Shown piece by piece: positions 26,154 to 35,595 of a DNA stretch of 64,000 nucleotides. A program made the position numbers and the translations under genes. This DNA comes from Actinomycetota bacterium (GTDB lineage Bacteria; Actinomycetota; CADDZG01; WHSQ01). The stretch is from assembly GCA_030446465.1 (NCBI GenBank), contig JAUJNI010000002.1, forward strand, positions 633,043-697,042. The letters are read 5' to 3'. The notes below the pieces were generated by a model. The model was not told where the DNA came from and searched no databases. It saw only the letters and a list, made by a program, of their open reading frames with translations. The first letter of the stretch is position 1. The number at the start of each line of letters is the position of its first letter.

Positions 26154-27508
26154 GCTGGCTTCCTTTCTCCCGCCGCGCCCACCACCTCGCGTTCGTCGTT
26201 CAGCCGTTTGGCTTTGAGCTCGAAGCGGGGGAGTGATCCGTTGGCAACGGTCCTGACTCCAAATCGCAGGCCCTCGTGAGCCTCGGCCAGCGCGGTCGCC
26301 ATCTCTGAGGTCACCTTGCCGGCATCGACGTTGGGATCCGGCAGCTCGACGAGGACCTCGATCTCGTCTCTGATGCCGTCCTTGGTGTAGAGGTGTATCT
26401 GGAACTCATCGACTTCTTTGTATTCCCTCACGATCGCCTCAACCGCTCGTGGATAGACGTTGGTCCCACGGACGAGCTTCATGTCGTCGACCCGGCCGAC
26501 GATCCCGCCCTCGTAGATGTCGAGCGTGCGGCCGCACGAGCAGCGGTCGGCGGGAACCTTCACGACGAGGTCCCGTGTGCGATAGCGGATGACGGGGATG
26601 AAACCTCGTCCGAACGAGGTGACGACACGCTCGCCCCTCTCGCCGTAGCCGACCGGCTCTCCAGAGCTCGGGTCGATGACCTCCTCGATGTAGTGAGGCT
26701 CGATGATGTGGGTGCCTCCGGGCTGATGGTCACATTCGAAGATCACGATGGTGCCGAGCTCCGTCATGCCGGCGGTATCGCCCGCCATCGCTCCCCACTG
26801 CTCCTCGATGAGCTTCTTGGTCGCGGGTATCGACCCGGCGGGTTCCCCGGAGAGGATCAGGCGCTTCACGGGGCCGGATGCCAGATCGATCCCCATGGAC
26901 CGCGCCTCCTGCGCCATGCGCAGCGCGTAGGTCGGCGTCGAGCACACCACGGTCGCCTTCATGTCGACGATCTGCTTGACCCGCGCCTCCGTCGTCATGT
27001 TGCCGCCCGGCAGGACGAGGCAGCCGATCTTTTCGCAGGCGTAGTGCGCGCCCCAGAAGCCGACGAAGGTGCCGTAGGAGAAAGCGAAGAAGACGGTGTC
27101 CGAGGGACGAACCCCGAAGCCCCAGAAGCCGTAGCACCACATCTCCGCGATCCACTCCCAGTCCTTCATGCCGTCGAGAACCCGGATCGGGGTGCGGCCT
27201 GTGGTGCCCGAGGTCATGTGGTAGCGGATCGCAGCTTCTTCGGGGGCGGCCAGGATCGGTCCGTAGGGAGGCTGCTCGATCTGACCCTGCATCCACTCGT
27301 CTCGGGTCATGAAGGGGATGCGGCGGAGGTCGTCGAGGCTGTTGATCTGCTCGGGGGAGACGCCCGCATCTTTGAGCCTCTTCGAGTGATGGGGCACCTG
27401 CGCGTCGGTCCACTCGACCAACCGCTTGAGCTTTCTGACCTGTAAGGCGTCGAGCTGCTCGCGGGGCATGGTCTCGTGCCGCGGGTTCCAATAGCGAGAC
27501 TCCGTCAT
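26150..27508 (-). CDS. Phenylacetate-CoA ligase-like enzyme (PaaK family)
   Basis: Protein of 452 residues of the adenylate-forming superfamily. MTSGTTGRTPIRV is the P-loop that binds ATP, followed by TAGMTELG, and RYRTRDLV with the adenylate-binding Asp. The length and the N-terminus (WNPRHETMPREQLDALQVRKLKRLVEW) match PaaK. It activates phenylacetate or another aromatic acid to its CoA thioester, fitting the nearby acyl-CoA genes; which acid is used cannot be told. The opposite strand overlaps no credible gene. Confidence 0.88.
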   Translation of the reverse strand: MTESRYWNPRHETMPREQLDALQVRKLKRLVEWTDAQVPHHSKRLKDAGVSPEQINSLDDLRRIPFMTRDEWMQGQIEQPPYGPILAAPEEAAIRYHMTSGTTGRTPIRVLDGMKDWEWIAEMWCYGFWGFGVRPSDTVFFAFSYGTFVGFWGAHYACEKIGCLVLPGGNMTTEARVKQIVDMKATVVCSTPTYALRMAQEARSMGIDLASGPVKRLILSGEPAGSIPATKKLIEEQWGAMAGDTAGMTELGTIVIFECDHQPGGTHIIEPHYIEEVIDPSSGEPVGYGERGERVVTSFGRGFIPVIRYRTRDLVVKVPADRCSCGRTLDIYEGGIVGRVDDMKLVRGTNVYPRAVEAIVREYKEVDEFQIHLYTKDGIRDEIEVLVELPDPNVDAGKVTSEMATALAEAHEGLRFGVRTVANGSLPRFELKAKRLNDEREVVGAAGERKPA

Positions 27509-27595
27509 CGCTTACCCCCCGTTGCTTCGATGATCGGCTGACGCTCTAGAGCCTAGTCGAGTGCCGTGCCCCTCGTCGGATGCGACGATAGGGGC

Positions 27596-28747
27596 GTGGA
27601 CGACCACCAGACCTCCCCCTTCTTACTGTCGGCTGCACACCGGCGGTTCTTGTCCGAAGCCCGGGAGGTGGCCGGAGAGCGGTTCACTTCGGTTAGGGGT
27701 GGAGCGAGCGACGGACGCGTAAACCGCCGGCTGATTGCGGAGCTCGCCGACTGCGGGCTGCTTCCCCGTCTCTTCCCGGCCGCGGCCGGGGGGTCACGAG
27801 AGGGGACGGTCTCCGCGCTCGACCTCTGTCTCTTGAGGGAGGGCATCGCACAGGAATCGACCGAGGCGGAAACCGCCCTGGCCCTGCAGGGCCTCGGAGG
27901 CTACCCGATTCTGCAGTCGGGTTCTCCGGCAACCGTGAAGCGGTGGATTCCGGAAGTGGCACAGGGGAGAGCGGTGCCTGCGTTCGCGTTGACCGAGCCA
28001 AACGCGGGAAGCGACGCGGCGTCGCTCGAGCTGACTGCTGAGCCGGACGGTGACGGCTACCGACTGACCGGCCAGAAGAAGTGGATCTCCAACGCTCCGG
28101 AGGCCGACGTCTACGTGGTCTTCGCGCGCACCACCGCGGGCGCCGGCGCGCGCGGCGTGACGGCGTTTGTTGTCGAAGGCGATGCACCGGGCTTGAGCGG
28201 CCAAGCTCTCGATCTCGTGTCGCACCATCCCATCGGCGCCATCGAGCTCGAGGGGGTGGCGGTGTCTCGGGACAGCGTCCTCGGCGAAGTGGACGGGGGA
28301 TTTCGGGTGGCGATGGGCACCCTTGATCTCTTTCGGCCGAGTGTCGGCGCCTTTGCGGTGGGCATGGCTCAGGCAGCCCTCGACGCGGCGGCGGAACATG
28401 CGAGGTCACGTCGGGCCTTCGACAAGGAGCTACGCGAGTTCCAGGCGGTATCGCATCAGCTCGCGGAGATGGCTACCCGCACCGAGGCGGCTCGCTTGCT
28501 CGTCTATGCGGCGGCAACCGCCTATGACCGAGGGGAGCGAGTAACCAAGGCGTCCGCCATGGCGAAGCTGTTCGCCACCGAGGCTGCGCAATTCGTCGTC
28601 GACGCAGCCATTCAGATACACGGGGCCTCGGGGTTGCAGAAGGGGCATCTCCTGGAGCATCTCTATCGCGACGTCCGGGCCACCAGGATCTACGAGGGCA
28701 CCAGCGAGATCCAGCGAGAGATCATCGCTCGGGAGCTGTACCGCTAG
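27596..28747 (+). CDS. Acyl-CoA dehydrogenase
   Basis: Protein of about 383 residues with FAD-binding sites FALTEPNAGSDAA and GQKKWISNA, and the C-terminal catalytic region IHGASGLQKGHLLEHLYRDVRATRIYEGTSEIQ, whose Glu in YEGTSE is the catalytic base of short/medium-chain enzymes. It makes the trans-2 double bond of an acyl-CoA. GTG 27596 is the likely start; GTG 27566 would add ten residues. The last ~10 bp are duplicated 72 bp downstream. Confidence 0.9.
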   Translation: MDDHQTSPFLLSAAHRRFLSEAREVAGERFTSVRGGASDGRVNRRLIAELADCGLLPRLFPAAAGGSREGTVSALDLCLLREGIAQESTEAETALALQGLGGYPILQSGSPATVKRWIPEVAQGRAVPAFALTEPNAGSDAASLELTAEPDGDGYRLTGQKKWISNAPEADVYVVFARTTAGAGARGVTAFVVEGDAPGLSGQALDLVSHHPIGAIELEGVAVSRDSVLGEVDGGFRVAMGTLDLFRPSVGAFAVGMAQAALDAAAEHARSRRAFDKELREFQAVSHQLAEMATRTEAARLLVYAAATAYDRGERVTKASAMAKLFATEAAQFVVDAAIQIHGASGLQKGHLLEHLYRDVRATRIYEGTSEIQREIIARELYR

Positions 28748-28843
28748 GCGTCCATTGTTGATTGAGCCCCGCCCACGGGTGGCCCATCACCATCAGACCT
28801 CGGGGAGCTGTACCGCTAGGCGTCCATTGTTGATTGAGCCCCG
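28731..28843 (+). repeat. 41-bp direct repeat at the 3' end of the acyl-CoA dehydrogenase gene
   Basis: GGGAGCTGTACCGCTAGGCG... at 28731-28771 is repeated exactly at 28803-28843. The first copy includes the last codons and stop (LYR-stop) of the dehydrogenase. It looks like a recent local duplication. Confidence 0.85.
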
Positions 28844-28863
28844 GCCACCGGTGCTTAATCAAC
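28829..28863. terminator. Bidirectional hairpin between convergent genes
   Basis: GTTGATTGAGC (28829-28839) pairs with GCTTAATCAAC (28853-28863), 11 bp with one G-U. It lies between the convergent acyl-CoA dehydrogenase and RidA genes and overlaps the RidA stop. Confidence 0.6.
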
Positions 28864-29281
28864 TTTGGACGGCCTCGGTCGCTATGACTGCGACGCAAAC
28901 CAGCTCAACCAAGGCATGCGGGTCGAACAGCGCGGTTACCTCGAACAGAGCTATGGCGGGGTAGTGGCGCCCAAAGTGCTTTCGGTAGACATCGCCGAGC
29001 TGGTCGAGCGAGTCGCGGTAGGCGGCCGCATCGGTGACGAAGATATGCATCGATACGACGTCTTCCGGCCCGGCCCCCGCCTCCTTCAGCGCAATCCCTA
29101 CATTTGCTGCCGCGGCATCGAACTGCTCGACCACGGTGTCGCCGCGCAAGTTCCCCTCGGCGTCGTGTGCGGTCTGACCCCCGAGGTAGACCGTGCGCCC
29201 GGCCGCCGCGACGACGGCATGTGAGAAACCCCGTGCCGGCGCAAGCCCTTGGGGGTTGAGCATGCGGTGGGCCGATGTCAC
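28859..29281 (-). CDS. RidA family (YjgF/UK114) protein
   Basis: Protein of 140 residues with NPQGLAPARGFSHAVVAAAGRTVYLGGQTA, the usual RidA opening, and the later LVEVEVIAT-like strand (LVELVCVAVIATEA). The canonical catalytic Arg region near the C-terminus (CVAV in place of C-R-VE) is altered, so it may not be an imine deaminase and may act on an acyl-CoA-pathway intermediate. The GTG start overlaps the enoyl-CoA hydratase stop (GTGA); ATG 29263 is an alternative. Confidence 0.82.
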   Translation of the reverse strand: MTSAHRMLNPQGLAPARGFSHAVVAAAGRTVYLGGQTAHDAEGNLRGDTVVEQFDAAAANVGIALKEAGAGPEDVVSMHIFVTDAAAYRDSLDQLGDVYRKHFGRHYPAIALFEVTALFDPHALVELVCVAVIATEAVQS

Positions 29282-30105
29282 CGCCCCTGCCAGTCCGGCT
29301 TCCTGCCCTCCGTGAAGGCGGCGTAGAACTCCCTGTGGTCCTCGCTCGTCATGAGCAGCGCCTGCGCCATGGCCTCCAGCTCGAGCGCGCCGGACAGATC
29401 CATGTCGAGCTCTCGCCACAGCAACATCTTGGTGGTCGCGTATGCCAGCGCGGGGCCGTCGGCGAGCTTTCGAGCCAGCTCTTGGGCGACGACTCCGAGC
29501 TCCTCGTCTTCTGCCACCGATGACGCAAGCCCGATCTCGACCGCTCGTTCTGGACCGACCTTGTCTCCCAGGATCAACAGCTCGCTGGCCCGGCCGAAGC
29601 CGATCAGGCGCGGCAGGAGGTAGGCCGCGCCCATGTCCGCCCCCGCAAGCCCCACCTTCGTGAACAAAAAGGAGAACGAGGCCGATCGGGCCAGGAGGCG
29701 GAAGTCGGCCGCCAGCGCAATGACCGATCCCGCGCCCGCCGCCACCCCGTTGATCGCGGCAATGATCGGAAGAGGGCAGTCGCGCATCCTCTGCACCACG
29801 GCCCCCGTCATGCGCGTGAACTCGAGAAGGTCTTTGGCGTCCATCTTCTGGAGGGCACCGATGATCTCGTGAACGTCCCCGCCGGAGCAGAAGCCCCGTC
29901 CCGTGCCGGTTATCACTACGACCTTGACGTCGTCTCTGTGGGGGAGCTCCGCGAGGAGGTCGCGCAGATCGGCGTAGGCCTCGAAGGTGAGCGCGTTGAG
30001 CACTTCTGGACGGTTGAAGGTGAGGGTGGCGACCCCGTCCTCAACCGAGAAGCGGAAGTGCTTCCAACGCTTGGTGAATGGAGCGGAGGCTCTGAACGGG
30101 CTCAC
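29278..30105 (-). CDS. Enoyl-CoA hydratase/isomerase family protein
   Basis: Protein of 275 residues of the crotonase fold: FNRPEVLNALTFEAY near residue 35, the oxyanion-hole loops FCSGGDVHE and NGVAAGAGSVIALAADFRL, then KVGLAGADMGAAYLLPRLIG, where a crotonase would carry a catalytic Glu but D is present, as in many isomerase-like members. GTG 30105 overlaps the stop of the upstream glutaryl-CoA-dehydrogenase-like gene (GTGA). It is the second gene of a four-part minus-strand acyl-CoA group. Confidence 0.88.
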   Translation of the reverse strand: MSPFRASAPFTKRWKHFRFSVEDGVATLTFNRPEVLNALTFEAYADLRDLLAELPHRDDVKVVVITGTGRGFCSGGDVHEIIGALQKMDAKDLLEFTRMTGAVVQRMRDCPLPIIAAINGVAAGAGSVIALAADFRLLARSASFSFLFTKVGLAGADMGAAYLLPRLIGFGRASELLILGDKVGPERAVEIGLASSVAEDEELGVVAQELARKLADGPALAYATTKMLLWRELDMDLSGALELEAMAQALLMTSEDHREFYAAFTEGRKPDWQGR

Positions 30106-31259
30106 GCGAAAGCGTTGAGACCGGTGATCGCCTGCCCCAGTATCAAGGTGTGGATCTCGCTGGTGCCCTCGTAGGTGAGAACCGACTCGAGGTTGTTGGC
30201 GTGGCGTATGACGGGATACTCGAGGGTCACTCCGTTCGCTCCGAGGATGGTGCGGGCCTCTCTCGCGATGGCGAGTGCCTCCCTCACGTTGTTGAGCTTG
30301 CCGAAGCTGACTTGTTGCGGAGCAAGGTTGCCGTCGTCCTTCTTGCGGCCGAGATGCAAGGCCAGCAACAATCCTTTGTTGATCTCGAGCATCATGTTGA
30401 CCAGCTTCTCCTGGGTTAGCTGGAAGCTGCCGATCGGCTTGTCGAACGCGATCCTCGTCTTCGAGTATTCCAGCGCGCATTCGTAGCAGGCGCGCGCGGA
30501 GCCCATGACCCCCCAGACGATGCCGAAGCGCGCTTCGCTGAGACACGAGAGGGGTCCCTTCATCCCCGTCACCCCTGGAAGCACTGCGTCGGCGGGCAAT
30601 CTGCAGTTGTCGAGGATTAGCTCGGATGTGACGGAAGCCCGCAACGACAGCTTGCGGTGGATGTCGCGTGTCGTGAAACCCTTGGTGTTTCTCGGAACCA
30701 GGAAGCCGCGCACGCCCTCGTCGGTGCGGGCCCACACGATGGCGACGTCGGCGATGCCACCGTTGGTGATCCACAGCTTGTTACCGTTCAGAACCCAGTC
30801 GGAGCCGTTCTTCTTGGCGCTGGTCCGCATGCCGGCGGGATCGCTGCCGAAATCCGGCTCGGTCAAACCGAAGCACCCGATGGCCTCGCCGGCCGCCATG
30901 CGCGGGAGCCACTCCTGCTTCTGCTCCTCGGATCCGTACTTCCAGATCGGCCACATAGCAAGCGAGCCCTGAACCGAGACGAAGCTCCTGAACCCTGCAT
31001 CTCCGGCCTCGAGCTCGAGACAGGCGAGCCCGTAGCTGACCGCGTTGGTGCCGGCGCACCCGTAACCAGAAAGATGCATGCCGAGGAGCCCCAGCGAGCC
31101 CAGCTCGGTGGCAACCTCGACCGGGAACTCCGCGGCCTCGAACCACTTCTCGATCCCGGGCATCACCCGATCGCCGACGAAACGCCGGCAGGTGTCCCGG
31201 ATCATCTTTTCCTCTTCGGTGAGGAGGGGCTCTAGATCCAGGAAGTCGACCGCATCCAT
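30102..31259 (-). CDS. Glutaryl-CoA dehydrogenase-like acyl-CoA dehydrogenase
   Basis: Protein of 385 residues with CFGLTEPDFGSDPAGM, GNKLWITNGGIAD and the C-terminal TYEGTSEIHTLILGQAITG, whose Glu is the catalytic base. The N-terminus (LEPLLTEEEKMIRDTCRRFV) and the TNAVSYGL and GFRSFVSVQGSLAM segments match glutaryl-CoA dehydrogenases, which oxidise and decarboxylate glutaryl-CoA to crotonyl-CoA during aromatic and lysine breakdown. The following hydratase fits the next step. True glutaryl specificity is likely but not proven. Confidence 0.85.
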   Translation of the reverse strand: MDAVDFLDLEPLLTEEEKMIRDTCRRFVGDRVMPGIEKWFEAAEFPVEVATELGSLGLLGMHLSGYGCAGTNAVSYGLACLELEAGDAGFRSFVSVQGSLAMWPIWKYGSEEQKQEWLPRMAAGEAIGCFGLTEPDFGSDPAGMRTSAKKNGSDWVLNGNKLWITNGGIADVAIVWARTDEGVRGFLVPRNTKGFTTRDIHRKLSLRASVTSELILDNCRLPADAVLPGVTGMKGPLSCLSEARFGIVWGVMGSARACYECALEYSKTRIAFDKPIGSFQLTQEKLVNMMLEINKGLLLALHLGRKKDDGNLAPQQVSFGKLNNVREALAIAREARTILGANGVTLEYPVIRHANNLESVLTYEGTSEIHTLILGQAITGLNAFA

Positions 31260-31263
31260 GGTC

Positions 31264-31725
31264 TCAACCTACTCCGTCGTCGGCCACGATCAACAGCTCG
31301 GGAGCCTGGGGGCCCGATTCGAGCAGAAGCTTCCGATGGTCGTCCGACCACGATCGCTTCGAGCCGTCTCGGTTCAACAGGACGGTGACGACCTTCGCTT
31401 CCACGCATAGCTCTCCAGCGCGTTCGATGGTGAAGTGGTAGGTCAAGGAGCTGCTTCCAACCTCTGCTATCGAAAGCGAGATATCGACGATCTCACGAAA
31501 ATCGAGGAGCTTTCTGAAGTCGATCGAGATGTGAGCCCGCGGAAGGTTCCCGTAGATGGCCTCGAGAAGCCCGAGCCGCTCGAATAGCGCGGTCTCGGCC
31601 CACTCGATCATCCGGAAGGCAGCGGTGTTGTGATAGTGCCCGGAAGCATCGGTGTCCGACCACTCGATCCTTCGCTGAATGACGATGGAGGCCGGCGCGG
31701 TGGGACTCGAGGGGCGGTCGTTCAC
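31264..31725 (-). CDS. Acyl-CoA thioesterase (4HBT hotdog fold)
   Basis: Protein of 153 residues. RRIEWSDTDASGHYHNTAAFRMIEWAE is the 4-hydroxybenzoyl-CoA thioesterase/YbgC active-site motif (D in SDTDASGHYH is catalytic, HYHN next to it). It would release CoA from an acyl- or aryl-CoA. GTG 31725 is chosen because upstream frame is proline-rich and non-conserved in style. It lies 4 bp upstream of the dehydrogenase gene on the same strand, so it is probably the first gene of the acyl-CoA operon. Confidence 0.82.
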   Translation of the reverse strand: MNDRPSSPTAPASIVIQRRIEWSDTDASGHYHNTAAFRMIEWAETALFERLGLLEAIYGNLPRAHISIDFRKLLDFREIVDISLSIAEVGSSSLTYHFTIERAGELCVEAKVVTVLLNRDGSKRSWSDDHRKLLLESGPQAPELLIVADDGVG

Positions 31726-31816
31726 CCCGGTGACCCTACCCGCGGGCGCATCCTCCTGACGTAACTTAGGCGGACACAGCTCGACGCGGTAGCTCGGATC
31801 ACGAGAGGGGGTAGCG

Positions 31817-32662
31817 ATGCAACTCGGAGTGGGGCTTCCCAACGCGATCCCAGGCACCGACGCTGCGCTTCTGCTCGAGTGGGCGCGCCGTGCCGACGAT
31901 GGCCCCTTCACGAGCCTCGGAGTCCTCGATCGCGTCCGCTACGACAGCTACGAGCCGATGACAGTGCTGGCGGGAGCGGCGGCGGTGACGACCCGTGCGC
32001 GGCTCGTCACCATGGTGGTGATCGGCCCCTTGCGATCTCCCGCGGTGCTCGCCAAGGAGGCAGCGACCGTGCACGCGCTGTCCGCCGGCCGCCTCGTGCT
32101 CGGTCTCGCAATCGGCGCTCGCACCGACGACTACGACGAGGCGGGTGTCCCACACAGGGGCAGGGGCGGCCGGCTGACGCGGCAACTGGCGGAGCTTCGG
32201 TCGTATTGGGAGCAGGACGGAGTGGCGCCAAGGCCCCCGGGCGTTGGGAGTCCCGAGCTGTTGGTGGGTGGGTCCAGCGATGTGTCCCTTGTGCGCGCCG
32301 CGCGTTACGCCGACGGGTACGTGCACGGGGGAGGACCACCGCGCGCCTTCGCACGTACCGCCGAGCGCGTCCGTACGGCGTGGGCGGACGCGGGGCGGCC
32401 GGGGCGGCCGCGACTATGGGCCCAGGGCTACTACGCGCTCGGCAACGAGGAGGTCATCGAGCGGGGCGCCGCGTACCTGCGCGACTACTACGCATTCGCC
32501 GGACCGTTCGCCGAGAGAATCGCCGAGGCGATGCTCACGACGCCACAGCAGGTCATCGCCTTCGTGCGTGGGTATGCCGAGGCGGGCTGCGACGAGCTGG
32601 TTCTTCTTCCCACCGTCCCCGACATCGAGCAGCTCGACCACCTCGCAGAGGCGACCTCGTGA
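31817..32662 (+). CDS. LLM-class (luciferase-like) flavin oxidoreductase
   Basis: Protein of 281 residues. The N-terminus MQLGVGLPNAIPGTDAALLLEWARRAD, the strand TRARLVTMVVIGPLRSPAVLAKEAATVHALSAGRLVLGLAIG and the later LLVGGSSDVSLVRAARYADGYV are typical of the F420/FMN-dependent luciferase-like fold. The cofactor is FMN or F420; the substrate is unknown. The stop overlaps the start of the flavin monooxygenase gene (GTGA), so the two are translated together. Confidence 0.85.
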   Translation: MQLGVGLPNAIPGTDAALLLEWARRADDGPFTSLGVLDRVRYDSYEPMTVLAGAAAVTTRARLVTMVVIGPLRSPAVLAKEAATVHALSAGRLVLGLAIGARTDDYDEAGVPHRGRGGRLTRQLAELRSYWEQDGVAPRPPGVGSPELLVGGSSDVSLVRAARYADGYVHGGGPPRAFARTAERVRTAWADAGRPGRPRLWAQGYYALGNEEVIERGAAYLRDYYAFAGPFAERIAEAMLTTPQQVIAFVRGYAEAGCDELVLLPTVPDIEQLDHLAEATS

Positions 32663-34791
32663 AGATTGCGACCGTAGGAGCGGGGCCGGGAGGGCTCTAT
32701 TCCAGCCTGCTGATCAAGAAAGCCGATCCCGCATGCGAGGTAACCGTGTTCGAGAAGAACCCTCGGGGCGCCACCTACGGCTGGGGAGTCGTCTTCTCGG
32801 ACACAACTCTGACCTCCTTCAGAGAAGCCGACTACCGCACCTACGCCGAGATAGTGGATCACTTCGTGATGTGGGACGCGATTGACGTCCGGTTCAAGGG
32901 TGAACTCGTGCGGTGCGGGGGCCAGGTGTTCTCGGGCATCTCTCGCGTGAGACTGCTCGACATCTTGCAGAGTCGCTGCGAGGAGCTGGATGTCGATCTG
33001 CGTTTCGAACGAGAGGTTGCGCCTGGGGACCTGGCTGATTACGACCTCGTCATCGCGGCCGACGGCATACACAGCGCAACGCGCGCCGCGCATGCGCATC
33101 AGTTCCGGCCGCGCATCGACGAGGGACGGGCCAGATACATCTGGTACGGGACGACGTGCCCCTTCGACTCTTTCACGTTCGTTTTCAGGGCCAACGATCA
33201 CGGGCTCTTTCAGGTCCACGCCTATCCCTTCGATGGACGGTTGAGCACCTTCATCGTCGAATGCGATGAGCAAGCATGGCGCGCCGCGGAGCTGGATGAG
33301 GCGACCGAGGAAGAGAGCATCGCCTACTGCGAGAAGCTCTTTGCGGAAGAGCTCCGCGGCCACGGCCTCATGTCGAATCAGTCGAGGTGGATCACGTTTC
33401 CCACCCTCACGACGCGACGCTGGCATGTCGCGGCACCAAGTGGAACCGCTGTGGTCCTGGTGGGAGACGCCGCTCACACCGCGCACTTCTCGATCGGATC
33501 GGGAACCAAGCTTGCGATGGAGGACGCCGCAGCCCTCGCCCATTCGGTCGGCGAGCATGACGACCTCGGCAGCGCGCTGGCCGACTACGAGCTGGTGCGC
33601 AAGCCCGTCGTCGAGCGCTTTCAGGAAGCGGCCAGGCAGAGTCAGAGCTACTTCGAGTCGACCGCGAGGTACCTCCATCTCGATCCCGAGCAGTTCGTAT
33701 TTCACCTCCTCACAAGGAGCGGACGCATCGACTACGCCAGCCTCAAGCTGCGCGATCCCTACCTCGTGGAGCGCGTGGACCGGTGGTTCGCAGTGCGGGG
33801 AAGGGCGGAGGCGATCCCGGTGGCCGCCCCACCGCCCGCCTTCACGCCCCTGGAGCTCGGTGGCGATGTTGTGGCGAACAGGATCGTGCTGGCCCCCGTC
33901 TCGACCTACACGGGCCACGATGGACAGCCCAACGACGCCTATCTGGAGCCGCTCGTCAATGCCCTGGAAAGCGGCGCGGGGCTCGTGGTCACCGACGAAA
34001 TAGCGGTGTCGGACCACGCCCGGATCACGGTCGGAGACGCGCGGGCCTCTATCGCGACGAGCACGTCGACGCCTGGTCCCGGGCGATCGCGTCGGTACCC
34101 GAGCGTGCTGCCAAACTCGCGGCCCGCCTCAACCACAGCGGTCCCCGAGGATCGACGATGCCGCGTTCCGTGGGGCTCGACCGGCCACTTGCTTCGGGGG
34201 CATGGCCGCTGCTCGCCGCCTCCCCCATCGCCTATGCCGCCAACCAGGTCCCGCACGAGCTGACCGGGGCGATGGGCGACGTGATCGATGACTTCGTGGA
34301 AGCGGCCGGAAGCAGAAGCTTGCGGCTTCGACATGCTCGTCGTCGAGATGGGCCGTGGCTACTTGCTCGGGACCTTTCTTTCTCCGCTGACCAACCTTCG
34401 CTCCGACGGTTACGGGGGCTCGCTTCGGCGGCGCATGCGCTTTCCTCTCGAGGTCTTCGGCGCGCTGCGCCGGGTGTGGGACAAGCCCCTGGGGGCGGCG
34501 GTGTGCGCGACGGACTGGCAGAGCGGGGGGACCTCCATAGAGGACGCGCTGGTGGTCGTGAACGAGCTGAAGTCGCACGGCTGTGACTTCGTCGAGGTCA
34601 CCGCCGGCTGGACGACTCCCAACTTCAAGCCGCTGTACGACCCCTACTTCATAACCAGCTACAGCGATCGCATCCGAAACGAATGTGCGATTGCGACGGT
34701 GGTTGGCGGCTCGATAACGACGACCGACCGCATCAACACCATCGTTGCAGGAGGGCGCGCCGACCTCTGCATCTTCCGGCCCCCGGCGTGA
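32659..34791 (+). pseudogene. Two-domain aryl-CoA monooxygenase/reductase (2-aminobenzoyl-CoA or salicylyl-CoA type), two frameshifts
   Basis: The first ~400 residues form an intact FAD monooxygenase: VGAGPGGLYSSLLI (FAD), RVRLLDIL, VIAADGIHS and LVGDAAHTAHFSIGSGTKLAMEDA. An old-yellow-enzyme-like domain follows (LGGDVVANRIVLAPVSTYTG). The frame moves near 34040 (GDA-GLYRDEHVDAW continues in another frame) and again near 34310 (AEACGFDMLVVEMGRGYLLG), then runs intact to IVAGGRADLCIFRPPA at 34791. The fusion matches bacterial 2-aminobenzoyl-CoA monooxygenase/reductase and salicylyl-CoA 5-hydroxylase. Either the gene is decaying, or there are two assembly errors. Confidence 0.8.
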
Positions 34792-35570
34792 TCGACGTTG
34801 CCGAGATCGACGGGATCGTCTGCGATCTCGACGGGGTGGTCTATCGGGGGGACGAGCCGATCCCCGGGGCGGTCGAGGCCATCTCGTCGCTTCGTCGACG
34901 AGGTGTTCAGGTCGTCTTCTGCACGAACAACTCGGGCTGGACGGTCGCTCAGTACGTCGCCAAGCTCGCGTCCCTCGGCGTCGAGGCAGGACCGGACGAC
35001 ATCCTCACTTCCGCCATCGTCACCGCCGAAGTACTGAAGCAGAGAGGATGTTCGGGAAGAGCGGGATCGTCGTGGGCGGTGCCGGGCTCCGAGGCGCTCG
35101 AGTCGATTGGCGTAGTGATCGATTCCGACCCCGACAGCCTGGTAGCGGACCTGGTGGTCGTCGGTTGGGATCCCTCGTTCGACTATGCGGCGATGCGGAG
35201 AGCCGCCATGGCGGTGAGGTCGGGTGCGACCCTCGTCGCCAGCAACGACGACGCCTCGTGGCCCGCCCCGGACGGGCTGTGGCCGGGAGCGGGCGCCATC
35301 CTTGCGTCGATCGAGAAGGCGTCAGGAGGGATTGCCGAAGTGATGGGCAAGCCGCACAGGCCGATGATGGAGGCGGCGGCGAGCAGGCTCGAGGGGGCGA
35401 AGCACGTCGCAGTGGTGGGGGACAGGCCCGATACGGATCTGGCCGGGGGCCTGGCGATGGGCTGGGGCACGATCCTCGTATTGTCCGGCGTGACGACCGC
35501 AGAAGAGACAGCGCGGCTTCGTCCAGAACCCGACTTGATCCTCTCTAGTCTTGCCGACCTTGTTAGTTGA
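34788..35570 (+). CDS. HAD-IIA family phosphatase (NagD-like)
   Basis: Protein of 260 residues with CDLDGVVYRGDEPIPGA (nucleophile D in DLDG), FCTNNSGWT (motif II), and GKPHRPMMEAA with VGDRPDTDLAGGLAMGWGTILVLSG (motifs III and IV). These enzymes remove phosphate from sugar phosphates, nucleotides or phosphoglycolate. GTG 34788 overlaps the preceding gene's stop. A HAD phosphatase occupies this place upstream of tlyA in mycobacteria (Rv1692 from memory), so this may be the left edge of the conserved block. Confidence 0.88.
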   Translation: MIDVAEIDGIVCDLDGVVYRGDEPIPGAVEAISSLRRRGVQVVFCTNNSGWTVAQYVAKLASLGVEAGPDDILTSAIVTAEVLKQRGCSGRAGSSWAVPGSEALESIGVVIDSDPDSLVADLVVVGWDPSFDYAAMRRAAMAVRSGATLVASNDDASWPAPDGLWPGAGAILASIEKASGGIAEVMGKPHRPMMEAAASRLEGAKHVAVVGDRPDTDLAGGLAMGWGTILVLSGVTTAEETARLRPEPDLILSSLADLVS

Positions 35571-35595
35571 CCGAATGCTTTCCTAAGGAGACGCG

